DNA of 64,000 nucleotides from ZC4RG35 sp964571765 (GTDB lineage: Bacteria; Actinomycetota; Acidimicrobiia; Spongiisociales; ZC4RG35). Under the pieces are notes generated by a model. That model made no database searches, was not told where the DNA came from, and saw nothing but the letters and a program-made list of their open reading frames with translations. A program made the position numbers and the translations under genes. Location: assembly GCA_964571765.1 (NCBI GenBank), contig CAZNDH010000001.1, positions 62,001-126,000 on the forward strand. Reading direction: 5' to 3'. Shown here piece after piece: positions 49,266 to 57,879 of this stretch; the first letter of the stretch is position 1, and every line of letters starts with the position of its first letter.

Positions 49266-49649
49266 TCAGGGTGGATAGGGCTCGAACCCGTGGGTTTGCT
49301 GGGTCCGGCGCACGAGGGCCACCACCGCCTCGACGTCGTCGATCGACAGGCCCGGCACCGGGGGCATCGGCCCGAAGTCCCAATGGTGCTCGGGGGATCC
49401 GCGGGCGACCGCTGCCTGGAAGGCGCCGTCACCGTGATGGCCGGGCTCGTACACCTGTGAGAGGAGTGAGGGCCCTCGATCGGTTCCCCGCAGGTCGGCC
49501 CCGTGGCACTCGGCGCAGTTGGCTGCGTAGACCAGGGCACCACGCTCCACCAAGTCGTCGGGCGAGAGGGTGGCAACGGGCTGTCCACCTTCCCCACACG
49601 AGGAGAGCACCAGACCGACTATGACCAGGATGGGGATGATCCGTCTCAC
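49266..49649 (-). CDS. Lipoprotein c-type cytochrome
   Basis: A 127-residue protein with a lipobox (LVIVGLVLSSC, lipidated Cys at about residue 18) and a single covalent-haem site in VYAANCAECHGADLRG (CxxCH). The distal methionine is probably in FGPMPPVPGLS. Short monohaem cytochromes of this type carry electrons at the outer face of the membrane. The GTG start overlaps the stop of the copper ATPase gene (GTGA), so it is translated from the same message, hinting at a link between metal supply and a haem-copper enzyme. Confidence 0.85.
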   Translation of the reverse strand: MRRIIPILVIVGLVLSSCGEGGQPVATLSPDDLVERGALVYAANCAECHGADLRGTDRGPSLLSQVYEPGHHGDGAFQAAVARGSPEHHWDFGPMPPVPGLSIDDVEAVVALVRRTQQTHGFEPYPP

Positions 49650-51691
49650 GCCGGCCTCAGGTCGAGCCGACGGAGGAACTGGGCGTTGATGGCCACGATC
49701 ACTGTAGAGACGCTCATCAACACCGCAGCTGCGGCCGGAGCGAGGACGATCCCCGCCCAGGCGAGAGCCCCAGCAGCAAGGGGGATGGCGACCACGTTGT
49801 AGCCGGTGGCCCAAACCAGGTTCTGGATCATCTTGCGATAGCCCGCCTGGGACAATCTCCGGATGCCGACCACCCCTCGGGGGTCGTCGGAGGCGAGGAC
49901 GATACCGGCCGATTCTATGGCGACATCGGTACCGGCGCCGATGGCGATACCCACGTCGGCCTGGGCAAGGGCGGGGGCGTCATTGACCCCGTCGCCTACC
50001 ATCGCCACCCGCTGGCCTTCCCCTTGGAGCTTGGCTACTTCCGAGTGTTTGTCTTCGGGGAGGACCTCGAAGAGAACCTGGTCGATGTTGAGCTCTCCGG
50101 CGACTGCTTCGGCGACCTGGCGGGCGTCGCCGGTGATCATCGCAACTGTCAAGCCCAACCGGTGCAGGTCGTCGACCGCCTGACGGGATTCTGGACGTAC
50201 CTCATCCTCGACTGAGAAGGCACCGGTGACCCGGCCGTCCTCGATCACATAGAGGACGGCGGCGCCCCGCTGCTTCCATGTCTCAACGGCATCTGCCAGG
50301 GAAGAAGGGGCCTCGAGGGCGAGTTCTCTGAGCAAGGCGGGACCACCCACCGCCACCGGCGAACCGTCGACCTCGGCCTCCACTCCCCGGCCGCTCATCG
50401 ACCTGAACTGTTGCGCCGCAGGAATGTCGCCTCTCTCTTTGGCTGCGTTCACAATCGCTCGGGCCAGGGGGTGCTCCGAATCGGACTCCACGGCGGCCGC
50501 GACCGAGAGAAGGCGATCGTCATCACCTTCCAGTGAGGAGAGGGCTGTGAGCCGATGGCTCCCTTTGGTCAGGGTGCCGGTCTTGTCGAAGAGGACCACA
50601 TCGACATTGCGCATCCGCTCCAGGGCGAGACGGTCCTTGACCAGTATCCCGTTACGGGCAGCCATCGAAGTCGAAATGGCGATGACCAGAGGGATTGCCA
50701 GCCCTAGGGCGTGGGGACAGGCGATCACCAGCACCGCTACAGAACGCACCACCGCCTGATCTGGCTGGGCAGCCAGCGACCAGGCAACGACCGTGATCAC
50801 CGCAGCGGTGATGGCCACATAGAACAGCAGAGCCGCCGCCCGGTCGGCCAGTACCTGGGCACGGGAACGAGACTCCTGGGCCTGGGCCACCAGGCGATGG
50901 ATACCAGCCAGGGCAGTATCTTCCCCCACGGCGGTGATGCGGACACGGATCGAGTTGTCGGTGGCCACCGTCCCGGCCACCACACCGTCGCCGAGGCCCT
51001 TGGCCACCGGTTTGGACTCGCCCGTGACCATCGACTCGTCCATCTCCACCTCACCGCTCACGATCTCCCCATCGGCGGGAGCTCGACCTCCGGGACGGAC
51101 CAGCACCACGTCGTCCACCTCGAGCCGGGCAATCGAGACAGTCTCGGTCCCCTCCTCGGTGACACGCTCGGCCTCGTCGGGGAGCAGTTCGGCCAGAGCG
51201 GCCAGGGCACCCCGAGCCTGGCCGATGGCACGCATCTCCATCCAGTGACCGAGCAGCATGATGGTGATGAGGGCGGCCAACTCCCACCAGAAGTCGAGAT
51301 CGAACCAGCCGAGGGTGGTGGCTGCCGAGGCGCCGAAGGCGACGGTGATCGCCATCCCGATCAACAGCATCATCCCCGGTTGACGGTCCCTGATCTCGAG
51401 AAGGGCGCCCTGGAGGAATGGCGAGCCACCGTATGCAAAGATCACCGTTCCCAAGACCGGCGCCACCCAATCTGAGCCGGGGAAGGTGGGAACGGTATAT
51501 CCGAACCACTCCTGGATCATGTCCGAGTAGAGGATCACGACAAGGGTCAAACCCAGCGACAACCAGAACCGGTCCCGGAACATGGCCACGCTGTGGCCGG
51601 CGTGCTTGTCGTGGCCACCCCGAGGATGGTGTTCTGGTCCTTCGGGGGATCCTTCGTGATGATGACTGTGACGGTGATCGTCGTGTGACAT
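49646..51691 (-). CDS. P1B-type heavy-metal ATPase, CopB-like (CPH motif)
   Basis: A 681-residue pump. The N-terminus is His-rich (SHDDHRHSHHHEGSPEGPEHHP) instead of a CxxC metal-binding domain. Catalytic motifs: MVTGESKPV, VLVIACPHALGLAIP in M6, LFDKTGTLT, the P1B SEHPLARAI dipeptide helix, MITGDARQVAEAVA and VGDGVNDAPALAQADVGIAIG. The CPH motif and His-rich tail define the CopB subgroup, associated with copper(II)/silver export. Start ATG 51691 follows GGAGG. A GTTC-N16-GGGTAG promoter lies upstream. The cytochrome gene is coupled downstream. Confidence 0.93.
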   Translation of the reverse strand: MSHDDHRHSHHHEGSPEGPEHHPRGGHDKHAGHSVAMFRDRFWLSLGLTLVVILYSDMIQEWFGYTVPTFPGSDWVAPVLGTVIFAYGGSPFLQGALLEIRDRQPGMMLLIGMAITVAFGASAATTLGWFDLDFWWELAALITIMLLGHWMEMRAIGQARGALAALAELLPDEAERVTEEGTETVSIARLEVDDVVLVRPGGRAPADGEIVSGEVEMDESMVTGESKPVAKGLGDGVVAGTVATDNSIRVRITAVGEDTALAGIHRLVAQAQESRSRAQVLADRAAALLFYVAITAAVITVVAWSLAAQPDQAVVRSVAVLVIACPHALGLAIPLVIAISTSMAARNGILVKDRLALERMRNVDVVLFDKTGTLTKGSHRLTALSSLEGDDDRLLSVAAAVESDSEHPLARAIVNAAKERGDIPAAQQFRSMSGRGVEAEVDGSPVAVGGPALLRELALEAPSSLADAVETWKQRGAAVLYVIEDGRVTGAFSVEDEVRPESRQAVDDLHRLGLTVAMITGDARQVAEAVAGELNIDQVLFEVLPEDKHSEVAKLQGEGQRVAMVGDGVNDAPALAQADVGIAIGAGTDVAIESAGIVLASDDPRGVVGIRRLSQAGYRKMIQNLVWATGYNVVAIPLAAGALAWAGIVLAPAAAAVLMSVSTVIVAINAQFLRRLDLRPA

Positions 51692-51731
51692 GGCCAGGTC
51701 CTCCGGTGTGGAACCTAGATCCGCAGACCTT

Positions 51732-51757
51732 CTACCCGGCGTCAAGGAGTCAGGAAC
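51732..51757 (-). promoter_or_regulatory. Possible sigma-B/F-type promoter of the CopB-like gene
   Basis: On the minus strand GTTC (51757-51754), 16-nt spacer, GGGTAG (51737-51732). One mismatch in each box relative to GTTT-N16-GGGTAT. Confidence 0.5.
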
Positions 51758-51882
51758 GCGGGAGGTGGTTGCCGGGCTGTGCAGGGAGTGGGTGCTCGAT
51801 GCTATTCGGGACCAGCACGGCGTGTCTTTCACCTGAATGGGTACCATCCCGGCCCTACCGATGACCTGATCAAGGAGTTGCC

Positions 51883-52407
51883 GTGGAACCGTTCGAGCTG
51901 GTCGTCACCCTACTCCGAGTCTGGCTTGGCCTGGTCATGGTTGCCCACGGAATACACCATGCCCGCAGCATCGAGGGTACGGCTCGGTGGTTCGCCACCA
52001 AAGGCTTCAGGAAGGCCCGGTTGAACGCTCTGATGTCGGCAGGCGGCGAACTGGCCATCGGAGCAGGGCTCGTGCTCGGGCTGGCCACCGCCTTCGCCGC
52101 GGCCGGTCTGATCGCCACCACGACCGTGGCCTTCTGGTCGATCCACCGGCTAGCCGGGTTCTTCGTGTTCGAGAGGCCCGACGAGGGATGGGAATACGTG
52201 GCCACCCTGGCCCTGACCGCCCTGGCGGTGGCCGGACTGGGCCCGGGCCCCTGGTCACTGGACAGCCTGCTGGGTATCACGGTCTCGGGATGGCCAGGGC
52301 TGGCAATTGCCTGCGCCGGCGTCCTCGTCGGTGCCATCCAGCTGGCGGTCTTCTGGCGTCGCGCGGGTGACAGCCCCGGGAAGGTTGAGCCCGACTCGCG
52401 AGGCTAA
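51883..52407 (+). CDS. DoxX-family membrane protein
   Basis: A 174-residue protein with four hydrophobic segments: the DoxX-type start LLRVWLGLVMVAHGIHHARS, then FRKARLNALMSAGGELAIGAGLVLG, the helix with TTTVAFWSIHRLAGFFV and a last pair around residues 110-165. Members of this family have been linked to quinone-related redox functions and sulfur oxidation; the substrate here is unknown. The GTG start has the ribosome site AAGGAG 6 bases upstream. It is divergent from the CopB-like gene. Confidence 0.82.
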   Translation: MEPFELVVTLLRVWLGLVMVAHGIHHARSIEGTARWFATKGFRKARLNALMSAGGELAIGAGLVLGLATAFAAAGLIATTTVAFWSIHRLAGFFVFERPDEGWEYVATLALTALAVAGLGPGPWSLDSLLGITVSGWPGLAIACAGVLVGAIQLAVFWRRAGDSPGKVEPDSRG

Positions 52408-52656
52408 GACGCCCCGAGTTGGTGGGAACCTGGTTGGGGGTCGAGCTGGACATCGAGGAGCTGGGCGGGCACCTCATCTGGCGGGGCTCCTCACCACCGA
52501 GTCGGTGCGCCGGACGCCCCGAGGGACGACACCGCTCTGGCTTCCGGCCACGGTCGAAGCGAGGCCCTCGATGTCGACTCGCCGTTCCGGAGCCGACCTA
52601 CACTGCCTCGCCGGTGATCGCCGGGATCGACTTCAACACCGACGAGAAAGCCCTCA

Positions 52657-54591
52657 TTGAAACACCAATCCTTCATCTCCGATCTGACGCGGGTTGCCTC
52701 CAACTACCACTGGACCTGGCACCCGCCCACCGAGACCCTGCTCGACCGGGTTCCCGGTGAGTCCCGACATCCCCTGACCCGGGTCAGGGCCCTCTCGGAC
52801 GGCGAAGTCGAGGTGCTCCATGCCGATGACGACTTCGTAACCGGGCTGGCGAGGGCGGTGCACACCTTGGAGTCGGTGGATGCCCGGTCAGTCTCCCCAA
52901 TCATCGCCTACCTGTCGCCCGAGTTCGGCCTGTCGGCTGCCCTCCCCCAGTACGCCGGTGGCCTGGGGATCCTCGCCGGCGACCATCTCAAGACGGCAAG
53001 CGACCAGGGCCTCCCCCTGGTCGGTGTGGGACTCTTCTATGGCGAGGGGGTCTTCCGCCAGGTCGTCGACAACGGTGAGCAGGCCGAGGCCTACCACGCC
53101 ATCGATCCTCGAGATGTAGGAGCAAGGGACACCGGGGTTGTGGTGACCGTGCCTTTCCCCGGACGCCGGGTCTCCGCCCGGGTGTGGCGCATCGATGTGG
53201 GACGGGTGCCTCTGCTTCTCCTCGACACCGACATCGAGGACAACTCCGAGCACGATCGAAGGATCACCGACCGGGTGTATTTCGGGACCCGCCAGCACCG
53301 GGTGGAACAGGAGATGATCCTGGGAGTCGGTGGGGCCCGGGCCCTGGCCGCCATGGGCTGGGAAATCGAAGTCCACCATCTCAACGAGGGTCATGCCGGG
53401 TTCATCGTCTTCGAGCTCATCGACCGCCTCAACGACGACGTCGGGTTCGCCGATGCGCTGGCCAAGGTCAGAGAGGGCCTGGTATTCACCACCCACACCC
53501 CGGTACCCGAAGGGATCGACTGCTTCGGGACGGAGGTCATCGGGCCTTATCTGGATGTGTGGTCGAAGAAATGGGACCTGCCTGTGCACCACATCTGGGA
53601 CCTGGGACGGGACCCCATCGATCACGAGATCTTCAACATGGCCGCCCTGTGCCTGCGAAGTTCCCGGACCGCCAACGGAGTCTCTCGCCTGCACGGCGAA
53701 GTGAGCCGGCGGCTGTTTGCCGGGATCGGGATCGGGGACGACATCGGATACGTGACCAACGGTGTGCACGCCCGGACCTGGACGGCACCTCACATCCAAG
53801 AGTTGTTCGACGGTGCCCTCGCCCCAGGCTGGGCCGATGGCGCCCCCCACTCCTGGCAGGGGGTAGCCGGCATCGACGATTCCACTCTCGACGGAATGCG
53901 GCGGCGGAGTTCGCTCGCCCTCGCCGACCTGGTAACGGAGCGAACAGGAGCCACCCTCGACCCCGATGCGATGATCGTGGGTTTCGCCCGGCGATTCGCC
54001 CCTTACAAGCGGGCCACTCTCCTCCTCAAGAGAGCGGACATCCTCGAGTCCATTCTCGGTGACGACCAGCGGCCGGTCCACTTCGTCTTCGCCGGCAAGG
54101 CTCATCCCTCAGACGCCAACGGCAAGGGCCTGGTTGCCGAGCTGATCAGAGCTTCGGGTGCTGACCCCCTCAAAGGCCGCATCACCTTCGTGCCCGACTA
54201 CGAGATGGACGTGGCTCGGGCCTTGGTCCAGGGAACCGACATCTGGCTGAACAACCCGATCCGCCCCCGGGAGGCGTCGGGCACCAGCGGGGAAAAGGCA
54301 GTCCTCAACGGTTCGCTCAACTGCTCGATACTCGACGGATGGTGGGCGGAAATGTTCGACGGCCACAACGGCTGGGAGATCGCCACCAGCGAGTCGGAGG
54401 ACGAGGAGATCCGGGACCACGAAGAGGCCACCGCCATGCTGGAGACTCTGGCCGCCATCGCCTCCGAGTACCACGGATGTCGTCCGGCCTTCCTGGGGAG
54501 GGTGAGACATGCCTGGATCACACTCGGCCCTCAGGTGACGTCGGCCCGTATGCTCGACGAGTATCGGACCCGGGTATACCGCCGGGAATAG
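52657..54591 (+). CDS. glgP: Alpha-glucan phosphorylase, short form
   Basis: Phosphorolyses alpha-1,4-glucan to glucose-1-phosphate. The 644-residue GT35 protein has the opening SNYHWTWHPPTETLL (DUF3417-like), AYLSPEFGLSAALPQYAGGLGILAGDHLKTASD, the pyrophosphate/active-site loop EGHAGFI, THTPVPEG, GFARRFAPYKRATLL and the PLP lysine in EASGTSGEKAVLNGSLNCSILDGWW, where the usual GMK reads GEK. It is shorter than many actinobacterial forms (about 850 residues). The start is a TTG behind GAGAAAG; no ATG is available near the conserved N-terminus. It converges on the TreS gene with a 6-bp gap. Confidence 0.9.
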   Translation: MKHQSFISDLTRVASNYHWTWHPPTETLLDRVPGESRHPLTRVRALSDGEVEVLHADDDFVTGLARAVHTLESVDARSVSPIIAYLSPEFGLSAALPQYAGGLGILAGDHLKTASDQGLPLVGVGLFYGEGVFRQVVDNGEQAEAYHAIDPRDVGARDTGVVVTVPFPGRRVSARVWRIDVGRVPLLLLDTDIEDNSEHDRRITDRVYFGTRQHRVEQEMILGVGGARALAAMGWEIEVHHLNEGHAGFIVFELIDRLNDDVGFADALAKVREGLVFTTHTPVPEGIDCFGTEVIGPYLDVWSKKWDLPVHHIWDLGRDPIDHEIFNMAALCLRSSRTANGVSRLHGEVSRRLFAGIGIGDDIGYVTNGVHARTWTAPHIQELFDGALAPGWADGAPHSWQGVAGIDDSTLDGMRRRSSLALADLVTERTGATLDPDAMIVGFARRFAPYKRATLLLKRADILESILGDDQRPVHFVFAGKAHPSDANGKGLVAELIRASGADPLKGRITFVPDYEMDVARALVQGTDIWLNNPIRPREASGTSGEKAVLNGSLNCSILDGWWAEMFDGHNGWEIATSESEDEEIRDHEEATAMLETLAAIASEYHGCRPAFLGRVRHAWITLGPQVTSARMLDEYRTRVYRRE

Positions 54592-54597
54592 GAGGGT

Positions 54598-57500
54598 CTA
54601 AGCCAGGATGCCGAGAATCCCCTCCAGCGGGATGCCCACCCAGTCGGGCCGGTTGTTCACCTCGTAGGCGAGCTCATAGGCCGCCTTTTCGACGACCAAG
54701 GCGTCGAGGAGCTGTCTGAAGTGTTGAGGGTCGGGAGGCACCACCACCGATCCCTCGGTGGTCTGCCGGTACCCGGCGATGAAGGAGTGGGACAGGCTGC
54801 TGTGAAGGGCCCTCGTCCAGCTGGCCAACTCGGCCCGGGTCTCCGGGTCGATCCCTGCCTCGGCCACCTGACGCAGAGCCATCAGCATGGCGTAGTGGTA
54901 GGACCGCACCATGCCGGCGACGTCGCTCAGCCCGAGGCGCTTTAGTCGACGCTGGCTCAGGGGACGCAGTGGCTCCCCTTCGAAGTCGATTATCTGGAAG
55001 TCGCTGCCTGTGTGGAGAATCTGGCCGAGGTGATAGTCGCCGTGAGTGCGGATACGGTGGCACCGGATCCCTGCACCGGTGATGGCGGAGACCACCGCCA
55101 GGATCCGATCTTCTGCATCGACCACTCGGTCGACCAGATCGCGGTCTTCCTGCATGAGATGGGGAACACGTCGACGGAGGAGAGCGATGCTTGTGCGGAC
55201 CGCAGACCGAATCTGCTGGTAGAGCGAGCGCTGCTGGAGGACGGACAGCGGCTCGGGAGCAAAGGCCGGGTCGGTGGGCTTCGACGCCAGCGCGAGATGC
55301 ATCTCGGCGGTGCGCACCCCCAGTAGATCGGCCTCGGGGAGATGCACCCCGAGAAGCTCGGCTACCTCCTCGAGGTCGTCTTCGGTCACATCGAGAGGGT
55401 GACGGGGGCGCGGCGGCCCGGCTCCCCCGGTGGCCAGCACCTGCTCCAGGGCGAGGACCGCTCCGGTGTAGACGTGATCGAAGAGCAGGACCTCCGAGGC
55501 AACGAACTCCTGGAAGAAGGCGAGGGCCGACTCTCCGGCGTCGTCCTCGACGACCAGCAACCCCTTCACCGCAGGAGTGTTGTTGAAGCCGCGATCCTCG
55601 GTAAGGAACCGGCTTACTTCGACCTCCGGGTTCGGCCCGGTCTCCAGTTTGCGGAACAGCTTCATGATCACCTGGTCGCCGAAGAAGACCGAGCTGTTCG
55701 ATTGCTCCCCCGCGGCGGGGCGAACCGGGATCTCGGGGGGGAGATGGCGCAGGGAGGACGAGCCGGCTACAGGGACCGGCCTCAGGGTCACCTTGCGGCC
55801 TTTCAGCCGTCGCCGACCCGATGCCAGGCGAGCGAGCTCGTGTGCCACACGGTTGAGGCTGGTGGCGTCGCGAAGCACTGCCTGGTCTCCCCCCCACATG
55901 ATGTCGGCGACGATCGCCCGGGGTTCCTCGAGCTCGAGCTCCTCGGCCACCGACCCGACTACCACCGCCAGGGGGAGGACGTAGGTCTCCGTCTCACCGT
56001 CGAGGTACTCCAGGCGAAGGAAGGCAAGCCGTGTGTCCGAGTCGGGCAGGGTCACCAGATCGAGGAGCTCGCTCTCCCTGATCGACCGGGACTTGCTCCG
56101 GAACCAACGGCGGTGGTAGACGTCGGCGGCCAAGACCCTTTCGAGTTGGGAGCGGGCCCGCCACACTGCTTCGGGGTCGTCACCCCGAATGGAAAGCCGA
56201 GGGCGCTGCTCGTGCATCTCCTCCGGGTCCTTCCTCAATGTGAGCCAGTAGACGTCGTGGGGGCCGATTGTGAGGAAGTACGGGTCCGCCCCCACGGCAG
56301 GCAGGGGCGAACGACCTCTTATCTCGACCGGATTGACGCCGGCGAACTCCTCCAGCTCGAGATTGATCGGTTGGGCGTGGCGCGACAGGTTGGCCACGAC
56401 CAACACCGCCCGCCCGTCGAGTCGGCGCATGAAGGTCAGCACCTTGGGGTTGTCGCTGACCACGAACTCCAGCTTTCCCCGGGACAGCTCGGGGAGGCTC
56501 TTGCGAAGGGCGATGGCCCGCTTGGTCCACCACCACAGGGAGTTCGGGTTCTCCCGCTGCATGTCGACGTTGATCGACTCGTAGTGGTACTGCGGGTCGG
56601 TGATCACCGGCAGGTAGAGGCTCTGCGGGTTGGCCTCGGAGAACCCGGCATTGCGGTCGGCCGACCACTGCATGGGGGTTCGCACCCCGTTCCGATCACC
56701 CAGGTAGATGTTGTCGCCCATCCCGATCTCGTCCCCGTAGTAGATCACCGGAGTGCCCGGCAATGAGAGAAGCAGTGCGTTGAGCAACTCGATCTCCCTC
56801 CGGTCATTGCCGAGAAGAGGAGCCAAACGGCGCCGGATGCCGACGTTCACCCGCATCCGTGGGTCTCTGGCATACACCGTGTACATGTAGTCCCGTTCCT
56901 CGTCGGTGACCATCTCCAGGGTGAGCTCGTCGTGGTTCCGGAGGAAGATCGCCCAGGCGGTCCCCTCGGGGATCTCGGGGGTCTGTTCCAGGATGTCGAT
57001 CACGGGGAACCGGTTCTCCATTCGCAATGACATGAAGAGACGGGGCATCAGCGGGAAGTGGAACGACATGTGACATTCGTCCCCGTCACCGAAGTAGGCC
57101 ACCGCGTCCTCGGGCCACTGGTTGGCCTCGGCTATGAACACCCGGTCGTGGTACCTGGCGTCCATCCTGGCCCGGAGCTCCTTGAGGAAGCGGTGGGTAG
57201 CCGGCAGGTTCTCGCACATCGTTCCTTCCTCTTCGTAGAGGTAGGGGACCGCATCGAGACGCAGCCCATCGACACCCATGTCGAGCCAGAAGTCGAGGAC
57301 GTCGAAGATCGCCTCGTGGACCGCCGGGTTCTCGAAATTGAGGTCGGGCTGATGGGAGAAGAAGCGGTGCCAGTAGTAGGCGCCGGCCACCGGGTCCCAG
57401 GCCCAGTTGGAAGTCTCGGTGTCCTGGAAGATGATGCGGGCCTCCCGATAGCGGTCGGGGGTGTCCGACCACACGTAGAAGTCGCGCTCCTCACTCCCCG

Positions 57501-57879
57501 GCGGGGCGTGGCGGGCCCGCATGAACCAGGGGTGCTGGTCCGAGGTGTGATTGATCACCAACTCGGTGATGACCCTGATGTCGAGGGAATGGGCACGATC
57601 GAGCAGCCTGCGGAAATCGCGCATGGTGCCGTAGGAAGGGTTGATCGACTTGTAGTCGGAGATGTCGTAGCCATCGTCACGAAGCGGCGAGGGGTAGAAG
57701 GGCAGCAACCACAGGGCGGTCACCCCCAACTCGCGCAGATAGTCGAGACGGGAGGTCAGACCCCGAAAGTCCCCAATCCCGTCGGCGTTGTCGTCGCGGA
57801 ACGCCCGAACATGGGCTTCGTAGATGATGGCGTCCAGATACCAGGGGGTCTCAGTCGAAATACTCGAATCCCTCCTCAC
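54598..57879 (-). CDS. treS: Trehalose synthase-maltokinase fusion
   Basis: A 1093-residue two-enzyme protein. The N-terminal half (to about 560) is a GH13 TreS that interconverts trehalose and maltose: YEAHVRAFRDDNADGIGDF, ELVINHTSDQHPWF, MGVDGLRLDAVPYLYEEEG (nucleophile Asp), VFIAEANQWPED (acid/base Glu), FLRNHDELTLEM. The C-terminal half (about 600-1093) is maltokinase (Mak/Pep2) that makes maltose-1-phosphate, with the kinase motifs IRTHGDYHLGQIL and IIDFEGEP. The start is uncertain: GTG 57879 lies 29 bases inside the glgE 3' end. It feeds the next enzyme, GlgE. Confidence 0.93.
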   Translation of the reverse strand: MRRDSSISTETPWYLDAIIYEAHVRAFRDDNADGIGDFRGLTSRLDYLRELGVTALWLLPFYPSPLRDDGYDISDYKSINPSYGTMRDFRRLLDRAHSLDIRVITELVINHTSDQHPWFMRARHAPPGSEERDFYVWSDTPDRYREARIIFQDTETSNWAWDPVAGAYYWHRFFSHQPDLNFENPAVHEAIFDVLDFWLDMGVDGLRLDAVPYLYEEEGTMCENLPATHRFLKELRARMDARYHDRVFIAEANQWPEDAVAYFGDGDECHMSFHFPLMPRLFMSLRMENRFPVIDILEQTPEIPEGTAWAIFLRNHDELTLEMVTDEERDYMYTVYARDPRMRVNVGIRRRLAPLLGNDRREIELLNALLLSLPGTPVIYYGDEIGMGDNIYLGDRNGVRTPMQWSADRNAGFSEANPQSLYLPVITDPQYHYESINVDMQRENPNSLWWWTKRAIALRKSLPELSRGKLEFVVSDNPKVLTFMRRLDGRAVLVVANLSRHAQPINLELEEFAGVNPVEIRGRSPLPAVGADPYFLTIGPHDVYWLTLRKDPEEMHEQRPRLSIRGDDPEAVWRARSQLERVLAADVYHRRWFRSKSRSIRESELLDLVTLPDSDTRLAFLRLEYLDGETETYVLPLAVVVGSVAEELELEEPRAIVADIMWGGDQAVLRDATSLNRVAHELARLASGRRRLKGRKVTLRPVPVAGSSSLRHLPPEIPVRPAAGEQSNSSVFFGDQVIMKLFRKLETGPNPEVEVSRFLTEDRGFNNTPAVKGLLVVEDDAGESALAFFQEFVASEVLLFDHVYTGAVLALEQVLATGGAGPPRPRHPLDVTEDDLEEVAELLGVHLPEADLLGVRTAEMHLALASKPTDPAFAPEPLSVLQQRSLYQQIRSAVRTSIALLRRRVPHLMQEDRDLVDRVVDAEDRILAVVSAITGAGIRCHRIRTHGDYHLGQILHTGSDFQIIDFEGEPLRPLSQRRLKRLGLSDVAGMVRSYHYAMLMALRQVAEAGIDPETRAELASWTRALHSSLSHSFIAGYRQTTEGSVVVPPDPQHFRQLLDALVVEKAAYELAYEVNNRPDWVGIPLEGILGILA

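Noticed and set aside
51781..51882. GGGTAC before the DoxX gene as another stress promoter
   Set aside because: No GTTT-like -35 box at 14-16 bp; only the -10 half matches.
52408..52656. Possible small gene between doxX and glgP
   Set aside because: The short frames here lack ribosome sites and codon bias; nothing else was recognised in this 249-bp stretch.
55342..56766. Long open frame opposite the TreS-maltokinase gene
   Set aside because: Antisense shadow of a catalytic region with verified motifs.
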